In this document: piece after piece, positions 1 to 5,698 of the stretch
Layout of the letters: each line of letters opens with the position of its first letter
Numbering within the stretch: position 1 is the stretch's first letter
DNA from: Elusimicrobia bacterium RIFOXYB2_FULL_49_7
Lineage (GTDB): Bacteria; Fibrobacterota; OXYB2-FULL-49-7
Length of the DNA: 9,792 nt
Assembly (NCBI GenBank): GCA_001800515.1
Contig: MGVN01000084.1
Location: 1 to 9,792, forward strand
Direction: 5' to 3'
Notes under the pieces: model-generated
The model's input: the letters and a program-made list of their open reading frames with translations, nothing else
Told to the model about the DNA's origin: nothing
Databases searched by the model: none
Program-made: the position numbers and the translations under genes

Positions 1-2
1 AG

Positions 3-446
3 CTTATCGCCTTTATGCTGGCTAATATAGGCCTAAAAGGCTCGCTATTGGCCTACAACGCGTCTTTTGAGGCCACAAGGATACGGGAGCTGGCGGAGAA
101 CTTCCCGCGCCACAGCCGTGCACTGCTGGGTCTGCGGGAGCGGATAAAAGACCTGATGAGGCCTTTTCAGAAGCAGGCCTACATCCACCCGGATTTCCAG
201 GGGCGGTATTCCATAAAGAACATCTTGCCGGCCCTGATTACGGATATGAGCTATGAAGGCCTTGAGATAGCCAATGGTGATGAAGCTCAGCTTGCCTACC
301 TGGAAATGCTTTCAGGCAAACTGCCGCCGGCAGAGGTTGAAAGGCTGCGCTCCGCTTTAAAGGTCTACTGCGGCCAGGACACGCTGGCTATGGTGAAGAT
401 ATTGGAACATCTACATGGTATTTGCACGATGAGGTCCGCCCGTTAA
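3..446 (+). CDS. DUF2779 domain protein, C-terminal fragment
   Basis: This is the 3' end of a larger gene. The frame is open to the window edge, with codons LIAF before the first ATG at 15, so that ATG is internal. The 147 visible residues match what I know of the DUF2779 family: LLAYNASFEATRI, then an HPDF..GRYSIK..LPAL block, then YCGQDTLAM close to the end. The two acidic motifs look like the second and third exonuclease motifs of RNase H-like DEDD nucleases (Tyr-x3-Asp at the end). From family knowledge, full-length members often carry an N-terminal Cas4/RecB-like nuclease part, which would lie outside this window. The cellular role of the family is not established. The gene ends convergently with the DnaA-domain gene, 72 bases away. 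The family call is fairly secure; the nuclease activity is inferred. Confidence 0.8.
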   Translation, partial: LIAFMLANIGLKGSLLAYNASFEATRIRELAENFPRHSRALLGLRERIKDLMRPFQKQAYIHPDFQGRYSIKNILPALITDMSYEGLEIANGDEAQLAYLEMLSGKLPPAEVERLRSALKVYCGQDTLAMVKILEHLHGICTMRSAR

Positions 447-518
447 GCAACTTTTTGTTATTCTCCAGAGCTTTTGAATTTCAGAACACCATTTACTCAT
501 CCTTTTTGTTGGATGCAT

Positions 519-1169
519 TTAATCATCCTCTGCAATCCTGTCCCGTCGCAGTGAATAAGCTGACCCCTTGGGCAGTGGGCCTTTGTAATCCACACGATGC
601 ATTTCCACGAATTTAACTGTCCGGATCATCCTGGGCGGCACAGTGTCGGAAACCGACCCCTTTTCCGGCCGGTTTAGGCATCTGTCTAACGTGAATTTCC
701 TGGCTTCCTGGACGGCACTTTCAAGCGTCTGATGCTTGATAACATACATCACATGATCCGACATGTCGCCGGCATAGTCAATAATATTATAGTAACAGTC
801 GGTTTCCTCGACACCTTCGGGATTCGAGGTTGAAATGACCTCACAGCGCATATCCGTAGTAACAATAGGCCCATCCAGTATCTTGGCCTTCAACTGGTCA
901 ACCATCGAAGCGATAAATGGATCCATCTCAGTCAGCTTTTTTATCTTCTCGTGTGCGAACATAATAATCGAGACATCCCTGTTAAATATTATCGCTATTT
1001 CGGACGGGGATTTTCCCATCAGCTCACATGCAAGGAACATAGCGATTTGCCGGGGGAATACTATCTTTTCCGTTTTACTTGAAGATGTCAATTCCTCCGC
1101 TTTTACGTCGTATTTATCTGCAACAACATTCTTTATGGTTTCCATAAGATCTTCTCGGTTTTTAGCCAT
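519..1169 (-). CDS. Small protein with stand-alone DnaA domain IV-like DNA-binding region
   Basis: A 216-residue protein. Residues about 9-98 align by eye with DnaA domain IV: FPRQIAMFLACEL (38-50) matches the DnaA basic-loop and helix PRQMAMALAKEL, SPSEIAIIFN (54-63) matches the helix before the recognition helix, and RDVSIIMFAHEKI (64-76) matches the DnaA signature RDHTTVLHACRKI. In E. coli DnaA, Asp433, His434, Thr435 and Thr436 read the DnaA box. Here only the Asp is kept (Asp65), followed by Val, Ser and Ile, so the target site is probably different. There is no AAA+ domain. The C-terminal half (about 100-216) was not recognised; it is acidic and then becomes basic near the end. The start is firm, with AGGAGG five bases before the ATG. 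It is the last gene of the rubredoxin-ftsA operon, 19 bases after ftsA. Likely a DNA-binding regulator rather than an initiator. Confidence 0.85.
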   Translation of the reverse strand: MAKNREDLMETIKNVVADKYDVKAEELTSSSKTEKIVFPRQIAMFLACELMGKSPSEIAIIFNRDVSIIMFAHEKIKKLTEMDPFIASMVDQLKAKILDGPIVTTDMRCEVISTSNPEGVEETDCYYNIIDYAGDMSDHVMYVIKHQTLESAVQEARKFTLDRCLNRPEKGSVSDTVPPRMIRTVKFVEMHRVDYKGPLPKGSAYSLRRDRIAEDD

Positions 1170-1188
1170 AATGCCTCCTGTTTAACTC

Positions 1189-2421
1189 CTAAAACAAATC
1201 TTTGAACCAGCGCCAAATGTTATTAGGCAATAGGCCACCGCCGGATGGGGCAAGATCGTCGGTATTCCAGGTCCTTAAATAAGGATAGCAGACCAGCGCC
1301 ACCGCTCCAAGGTAGGTTTGCGCCATATATTCATCCGGGCATTCCAATATTTCATGCGCGGGCACGGCTAAGCGCGTCTGGTCAAGGTTCAGCAAGTGCC
1401 CGGCTGCCTCAGGCATGCCCCTTAGCACCGCCCCACCGCCGGTAAGTATCGCCCCGCCGGGCAACGAGCTATAGCCGGATCTTTCAAGTTCCTGCTCTAT
1501 CATTTCGAAGATTTCTTCTACACGAGGCTGAATATAGGTTAAGAGCTCCCGGGCCTTAACCTCCTTTATGTTGCGGGTGTTCAGCCGGGTGAAATTTATA
1601 ATTGCACCTTCATCTATAAGAGCGCTGAGCACGGCACCATGTTTTTCCTTGATTTCCTGGGCTACAGCCGCCGAAACACCCAGTCCATAGGCGATATCGC
1701 GTGAAATGTGGTCGCCACCGATAGGCACCTCTTTGGTAAAATGCACGCTGCCGCCAGAATAGACAGCTATGGATGTGGTTTCTCCGCCGGCATCCAGCAG
1801 CATGCAACCTAGCTCTTTTTCTTCCCGCGATACCAGAAGTTCGCCCAAAGCCATTATCGTATGCACCGGCGCCAGTACGCGGAACCCTGCCTTATGGACG
1901 GATTTCACCAGGTTATTGATAGCCATGTTGGCGGCCGTTACGATATGCGCGTTTACTTCCAGCAGTAATCCTTCCATACCGACGGGGTTCTGTATGCCGT
2001 GCAGGCGGTCTACCGAAAAGCCCTGTGGAATTACGTGCAATATTTCCCGGTCGGGGGTAAGCCGGAAGGCCTTGGCGTTCTCTATAACATTGGCGACATC
2101 CTCGGCGGTTATTTCTTTGTCAGCACGGGCCAGGTTGTAGGCCCCTCTGTTATCGAACGTCATCATGTGCGCGCCACGCACGCCCAGGTAAACCTCCCCC
2201 ACCACCTCGTTAGCCTTGCCTTCCGCTATCCCCATTACTTTTTCCACATCGCGGGCTGCGGTTTCTATATCCACCACAGCGCCGCCTTTAAGGCCTTTGC
2301 AGGGCAGGGAGGCTCCGCCCAGCACGCGGACCTTGCCGTGTTCCTCGTCGCGGGCGGCGATGACACAGGCAATACGCCCGGAACCCATGTCTAACCCGGT
2401 GATTAATTCGGATCTTCCCAT
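1189..2421 (-). CDS. ftsA: Cell division protein FtsA
   Basis: FtsA is an actin-fold ATPase that ties FtsZ filaments to the inner face of the cytoplasmic membrane and recruits later divisome proteins. The 410 residues are the normal length. Visible parts: phosphate-1 loop GLDMGSG (9-15); the FtsA-specific 1C subdomain about 84-165, including NRGAYNL; phosphate-2 LLDAGGETTSIAV (208-220); the adenosine-site loop LTGGGAVLRGM (326-336); and a C-terminal amphipathic helix NNIWRWFKDLF (400-410), the membrane-targeting sequence. All core motifs are intact, so it should be active. The ATG lies 11 bases after the rubredoxin stop with a weak GGGA site. Upstream is a rubredoxin-like gene and downstream a DnaA-domain gene. 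The usual partners ftsQ and ftsZ are not adjacent, which is unusual. Family call is very secure. Confidence 0.96.
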   Translation of the reverse strand: MGRSELITGLDMGSGRIACVIAARDEEHGKVRVLGGASLPCKGLKGGAVVDIETAARDVEKVMGIAEGKANEVVGEVYLGVRGAHMMTFDNRGAYNLARADKEITAEDVANVIENAKAFRLTPDREILHVIPQGFSVDRLHGIQNPVGMEGLLLEVNAHIVTAANMAINNLVKSVHKAGFRVLAPVHTIMALGELLVSREEKELGCMLLDAGGETTSIAVYSGGSVHFTKEVPIGGDHISRDIAYGLGVSAAVAQEIKEKHGAVLSALIDEGAIINFTRLNTRNIKEVKARELLTYIQPRVEEIFEMIEQELERSGYSSLPGGAILTGGGAVLRGMPEAAGHLLNLDQTRLAVPAHEILECPDEYMAQTYLGAVALVCYPYLRTWNTDDLAPSGGGLLPNNIWRWFKDLF

Positions 2422-2432
2422 ATTTGTTCCCG

Positions 2433-2654
2433 CTATTCGGGTTCGAACTTAGCCTTGCCTGCGCCGCAGCGAGGGCAGGTCCAGTCTTCAGGAAGCTTGT
2501 CGAACTGAACCACTTCGGAATCGTCCATCGGCGTCACCATAGAGGAATAGCTGTTTATGACATCCTGAACTATATTCGACGAAGATATCCGATTCTGAAG
2601 GGCCGCATCAGGGTCATAAACATACCCGCAATCCTGGCAAATATGCCGTGCCAT
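2433..2654 (-). CDS. Rubredoxin-like protein with long inter-knuckle insert
   Basis: Rubredoxins are small cytoplasmic electron carriers with one iron bound by four cysteines on two knuckles. Here the first knuckle is CQDCGYVYDP (Cys6, Cys9) and the second LPEDWTCPRCGAGKAKFE (Cys60, Cys63), both close to consensus. Classical rubredoxins are about 53 residues with the second pair near 39 and 42. This one has 73 residues, and about 20 extra lie between the knuckles, in a Ser- and Asn-rich stretch (about 22-42). The usual Gly-rich GVxPGT segment is missing. Iron binding is likely, but redox function is inferred. The start has a clear GAGGG site. It is the first gene of the operon with ftsA and the DnaA-domain gene, with an 11-base gap to ftsA. 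Its upstream region carries the 16-bp palindrome. Confidence 0.88.
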   Translation of the reverse strand: MARHICQDCGYVYDPDAALQNRISSSNIVQDVINSYSSMVTPMDDSEVVQFDKLPEDWTCPRCGAGKAKFEPE

Positions 2655-2695
2655 AAGTCCCTCACATTATTTACTTAATGACTGCGCCCCCAACA

Positions 2696-2723
2696 GCTAT
2701 ATGATAGGTTCTTCATACGACAA
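2696..2723 (-). promoter_or_regulatory. Candidate promoter of the rubredoxin-ftsA-DnaA-like operon
   Basis: On the minus strand TTGTCG (2718-2723), a 16-base spacer, then TATAGC (2696-2701). Each hexamer matches the sigma-70 consensus at four of six positions. Transcription would start near 2689 and give a leader of about 35 bases containing the rubredoxin GAGGG site. The -35 is part of palindrome copy 1. Confidence 0.4.
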
Positions 2724-2733
2724 GGGCTTGTCG
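2718..2733. repeat. 16-bp palindrome CGACAAGGGCTTGTCG, copy 1
   Basis: Two 7-base arms (CGACAAG/CTTGTCG) around GG, in the divergent region between the rubredoxin operon and the SET gene. An identical copy sits at 7144-7159 in the other divergent region. On the minus strand its TTGTCG (2718-2723) lies 16 bases upstream of TATAGC (2696-2701), so it may overlap the operon's -35. Operator or REP-like repeat are both possible. Confidence 0.75.
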
Positions 2734-2750
2734 CGGCAACAATCTCTTTC

Positions 2751-2759
2751 TGCTACAAT
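2751..2759 (+). promoter_or_regulatory. Extended -10 motif TGCTACAAT before the SET gene
   Basis: TGCTACAAT fits the extended -10 pattern TGnTATAAT at all but one position. Transcription about seven bases downstream would begin at or next to the ATG at 2767, giving a leaderless mRNA, which agrees with the absence of a Shine-Dalgarno. Confidence 0.45.
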
Positions 2760-2766
2760 TATATTC

Positions 2767-3366
2767 ATGTTGTCGCCTGTTCTAAAAAAAGCAAAAACCA
2801 CCAATCGGGGCTTGGGCATTTTTGCTAAAAATAACCTTACAAAAGGAACAATAACATGTTTTGAATGCGACAAATGCAAAAGATTTTCATCCCCCTCTGA
2901 ACTCCCATCAATGTCCAAAAAGCTCCGGAATCATATCCTAAAGTATTCATATGAAAGATCCGATGGCGTATTACTTTTTCCATGTGATGATGTTATTTAC
3001 ATTAATCACTCGTGCAACTCCAACACGCTCGGCACCCCGTTTGGATTTGATATCGCTGTAAGAGATATTAAAAGTGGGGAGGAGATAACATACGATTACA
3101 GGATGTTTTTCGAAAATAAATGGCGAGGGGATAATTATTACACCGAATTCACTTGTCGCTGTGGCGAACCGAATTGTGATAGGATAATTCAATTTATTAC
3201 CCCCCGACATCCCGCACCAAGAAAGTTAGCTCAGGAATGGAGGAGTAAAATCACATCTAGCTTAAGGCTTATTAGACTAGTGGATCAACCTTTATGGGGT
3301 GATTTGTTACGGGTCAAAAACAAATATATTCTTAAGCTTAATACCAAGAAAGGAAAAGCGATATAA
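2767..3366 (+). CDS. SET-domain protein lysine methyltransferase
   Basis: A 199-residue SET-domain protein, predicted to move a methyl group from S-adenosylmethionine to protein lysines. Visible motifs: NRGLGIFA (13-20, cofactor loop), YINHSCNSN (78-86, the NHSC pseudoknot motif), GEEITYDY (104-111, with the catalytic Tyr) and a post-SET cluster FTCRCGEPNC (128-137). Its cysteines 130, 132 and 137, with Cys83, would bind zinc. The active site is complete. Residues about 150-199 are a basic tail that was not recognised. I chose the ATG at 2767 because conservation begins soon after it and the longer reading from 2701 runs through a palindrome and a -10-like motif. No Shine-Dalgarno is present. 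Base composition is more AT-rich than in the ftsA operon or the HerA gene, which suggests transfer. Substrate unknown. Confidence 0.87.
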   Translation: MLSPVLKKAKTTNRGLGIFAKNNLTKGTITCFECDKCKRFSSPSELPSMSKKLRNHILKYSYERSDGVLLFPCDDVIYINHSCNSNTLGTPFGFDIAVRDIKSGEEITYDYRMFFENKWRGDNYYTEFTCRCGEPNCDRIIQFITPRHPAPRKLAQEWRSKITSSLRLIRLVDQPLWGDLLRVKNKYILKLNTKKGKAI

Positions 3367-3368
3367 TC

Positions 3369-3384
3369 TGGTGGATATCCACCA
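3369..3384 (+). terminator. Perfect 16-bp palindrome after the SET gene, weak terminator candidate
   Basis: TGGTGGATATCCACCA begins three bases after the SET stop codon and is fully self-complementary. As RNA it could fold into a six-pair stem with an ATAT loop, followed by TGGTTTTAG. The T run is only four bases, so termination would be weak. It lies between convergent genes. Confidence 0.35.
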
Positions 3385-3451
3385 TGGTTTTAGTATTGAG
3401 AGTTATATTGGGGCTATTTAAGGTTCAACAATTGGTAATTTTGCCGCAACA

Positions 3452-4879
3452 CTACATAACCGCTACCCGGAAACCATAGATTGAATGACGACGGCCCGGG
3501 TCCAAAGCATCACGTTGGGCTGACCTGGCATCAATTACAGAGTGGAACCAAGACCCACCACGGAGAATCCGTATATCGCCGCTTGCTGGACCTCGCGGGT
3601 CAATAACTTTGTCCACTGGTGAAACATACGGACCATACCAATCCGCACACCATTCCCACATATTGCCGGGCATATCATATAGCCCCCACGGATTAGGTGC
3701 GAAAGCCGAAACCGGAGTGGTCATGCGTCGGGATTGACCCTCGTGGGTATTATCCAGCCCGAGTTTACCATCATAGTTAGCCTGCTCAGTGCTTAAGGTG
3801 TTCCCAGTAAAATATGGCGTCGTAGTCCCCGCGCGGCAGGCGTATTCCCATTCGGCTTCAGTAGGAAGACGAAAACGTTTGCCGAAACGCTCCGTCAATA
3901 GTTCGCAAAAAGAAATAGCATCAAACCATGAGACCATCTCCACCGGCAATTCCTCGCCCCGGAAATAACTGGGATTAGCACCCACTATCGCTTCATACTG
4001 CGCCTGGGATACCGGATACCTTGCGAGATAAAATGGGCGGGTAATACAGACCGTGTGTTCCACCTCGTCGTCGTTGTGCCCCTCCTCTGTTACCGGACTA
4101 CCCATACAAAATGTTCCGGCCGGGACACGCACCATTTCTAACCGTACACCTTTTCCCAAGTCCAATATCTTCTCGGCAGGCGCTGTGGGGGCAACATTTT
4201 CCCCATCACGACCGACATTAAGCTTTGCCTCAAGTGATGTAACCTGCGCTTCCGTCAGCAAAGCTGACGGTGTGCGGAGCTCAATATGCAACACCTCGCG
4301 GGCCAGCCGAATAAGCGCAGCGCTAGTCAAACCCGTACGCGAAGCCAAATCACTTACGCGCAACGTGTTATCTTCAATTACTTCACGAGAGATTTCCGTT
4401 GTTTTGACGCCCTTTTCGTTTTCTCCGGCATCTGGAACAAGACGCTTTTTGGAAACTGCTACATTGTTGCGTTGGTGTTCAGCAAAATACCAGTCCACCA
4501 CAGCGGCTAAAGCTTGGAGGCAGGGCTGGATAAACTCTTTCGTGATGGATTCTGTATCGTCCGCATTTTGATCGTGCGCTGCAAAATTGCCATATCCCTG
4601 AATAGTGCGCAAGGGAAGAATTATCCGCTCCGGGATGGTATTGGCCGCAGCTAGTCTCTGAATTAGTGTATCAAGTGTCTGGTGTCCGGGGTGAGGGTTT
4701 ACTTCTTTGATGAAGAGTTGCCTACAAATGGCTTCTGCAGCCTTACGGGCATGCATTAAAGACGTTTCTGGGTCGTTATCCTTGAAGCTCAGTGTGCGGT
4801 CATAAAGGGCCTTGATACGCACAAGCTCTTGTTCGATATGGTCAATCCGACGCTCTAAATTCGGTTCATTATCGCTCAT
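3452..4879 (-). CDS. DUF4145-like / helical / FGE-sulfatase-like fusion protein
   Basis: A 475-residue, three-part protein. Residues about 5-136 are a helical region resembling DUF4145 (MHARKAAEAICRQLF...YGNFAAHD), a domain seen in many defence-linked proteins. Residues about 170-221 form a short domain resembling the IF2 N-terminal/HTH type (LRVSDLASRTGLTSAALIRLA). Residues about 234-475 are an FGE-sulfatase (SUMF1-like) fold: MVRVPAGTFCMGS, RLPTEAEWEYACRAG, WGLYDMPGNMWEWCADWY, RILRGGSW and a final GFRV. True formylglycine-generating enzymes use two cysteines after the RGGS motif; residues 435-475 contain none, so oxidase activity is unlikely and binding is more probable. I prefer the ATG at 4879 (GGGA upstream) over a TTG at 4894. 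It probably has its own promoter. It could be a sensor or recognition protein; that is inference. Confidence 0.85.
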   Translation of the reverse strand: MSDNEPNLERRIDHIEQELVRIKALYDRTLSFKDNDPETSLMHARKAAEAICRQLFIKEVNPHPGHQTLDTLIQRLAAANTIPERIILPLRTIQGYGNFAAHDQNADDTESITKEFIQPCLQALAAVVDWYFAEHQRNNVAVSKKRLVPDAGENEKGVKTTEISREVIEDNTLRVSDLASRTGLTSAALIRLAREVLHIELRTPSALLTEAQVTSLEAKLNVGRDGENVAPTAPAEKILDLGKGVRLEMVRVPAGTFCMGSPVTEEGHNDDEVEHTVCITRPFYLARYPVSQAQYEAIVGANPSYFRGEELPVEMVSWFDAISFCELLTERFGKRFRLPTEAEWEYACRAGTTTPYFTGNTLSTEQANYDGKLGLDNTHEGQSRRMTTPVSAFAPNPWGLYDMPGNMWEWCADWYGPYVSPVDKVIDPRGPASGDIRILRGGSWFHSVIDARSAQRDALDPGRRHSIYGFRVAVM

Positions 4880-4934
4880 ACGTTTCCCAATCAATGCTTT
4901 TATATTTTATCTGTTTCCCACGCCCGCGAGCCCT

Positions 4935-4943
4935 ATAATAGCA
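4935..4943 (-). promoter_or_regulatory. Extended -10 motif TGCTATTAT before the FGE-like gene
   Basis: On the minus strand TGCTATTAT fits TGnTATAAT with one mismatch in an AT-rich stretch. It lies in the 134-base gap after the GNAT gene and would give a leader of about 50 bases to the ATG at 4879. No good -35 is seen. Confidence 0.4.
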
Positions 4944-5013
4944 TAAATAAAATATTCATTCAGTAAAAGGCCGCCATAGTCCAACGACATGGTATAAAAT
5001 CAGTTCGCCGTAT

Positions 5014-5526
5014 TTATGAAGACTTTGAACAAGGTTTCCAGACAGGGGGACCGAAACAGGTCATATAAGTAGCTTTAACGCCTGGAATATACTCAAAGTT
5101 TCGCTGCGCCGTAAAACCCCATCGGGACCAGAATGGCTCTGACCCTTGCACAGCAACCAAAGCATATTTTTGCCACCCACGCTGTGCAGCAGTGTTGAAC
5201 AAATCATTTAGCAAGATCCGACCGATTTTCCGTTCTCGATGATTCGGATCCACTGCAAGGTCATGGATATATAGACAATCAGCATCTGTCGGAATCACAT
5301 AACTTTCCGTGTTCAATGGCACGGTTTTGCCATAATGCCAAGGATGTGAAAATATGTAACCGCACAACTGATCCCCATCCCATGCACCCAAACACCCTTC
5401 AGGATACAAAACAAGTTTCCTGGAAAAAGCCGCACTTGACTCGTTTAATTCTGGTATATAACAGAGGCGTTGCACACGCAACACTTCAGGTATTTGTTCC
5501 AAATGAATAGGACTTATGTGTAACAT
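5014..5526 (-). CDS. GNAT family N-acetyltransferase
   Basis: A 170-residue protein with the GNAT fold, predicted to transfer an acetyl group from acetyl-CoA to an amine. Motif A is DCLYIHDLAVDPNHRERKIG (83-102): strand beta-4, then the acetyl-CoA pyrophosphate loop. The usual Q/R-x-x-G-x-G/A pattern appears as RKIGRI, so the last small residue is replaced by Ile. Motif B is visible as EPFWSRWGF (130-138), typical of the family. Length is normal. The acceptor cannot be told from sequence. The ATG has no Shine-Dalgarno; instead a TAGAAT ends seven bases before it. It reads the same way as the FGE-like gene, which begins 134 bases after it, but the gap contains a separate promoter-like motif, so they are probably not one operon. 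Confidence 0.88.
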   Translation of the reverse strand: MLHISPIHLEQIPEVLRVQRLCYIPELNESSAAFSRKLVLYPEGCLGAWDGDQLCGYIFSHPWHYGKTVPLNTESYVIPTDADCLYIHDLAVDPNHRERKIGRILLNDLFNTAAQRGWQKYALVAVQGSEPFWSRWGFTAQRNFEYIPGVKATYMTCFGPPVWKPCSKSS

Positions 5527-5532
5527 TTTTTA

Positions 5533-5561
5533 ATTCTACTAAAACCGACTGAAAGCCGCAA
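5533..5561 (-). promoter_or_regulatory. Candidate promoter of the GNAT gene, possibly leaderless
   Basis: On the minus strand TTGCGG (5556-5561), a 17-base spacer, then TAGAAT (5533-5538). Transcription seven bases downstream falls on the ATG at 5526. No Shine-Dalgarno is present, so a leaderless message is plausible. Confidence 0.4.
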
Positions 5562-5698
5562 TCATCCGCTTCCACACACTCCCACACCATCCCGACTTAG
5601 ACATTCATCACATCATCGACAAACAGCATTACTCTTGCGGATCTTTGTAGGCCGTGCTTTTCGGATTAAGGAATATTATTAATTTATTTAGCCACAAC

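Noticed and set aside
498..515. CATCC/GGATG inverted repeat between the DUF2779 and DnaA-domain genes as a terminator
   Set aside because: The stem is only five pairs with an eight-base loop and no following T run in either direction; too weak to call.
835..1185. 116-codon open frame on the plus strand opposite the DnaA-domain gene
   Set aside because: The minus-strand frame has DnaA domain IV motifs and a perfect AGGAGG start; the plus frame is a shadow.
2701..2766. Longer N-terminal reading of the SET gene from the ATG at 2701
   Set aside because: The extra 22 codons run through the intergenic palindrome and an extended -10 motif, add no recognisable residues and have no ribosome site; ATG 2767 is preferred.
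3452..4156. Functional formylglycine-generating enzyme
   Set aside because: The fold is right but the catalytic Cys pair after the RGGS motif is absent.
4880..4894. TTG start at 4894 for the FGE-like gene
   Set aside because: It adds only five residues, while an ATG at 4879 has a GGGA element at a workable distance.
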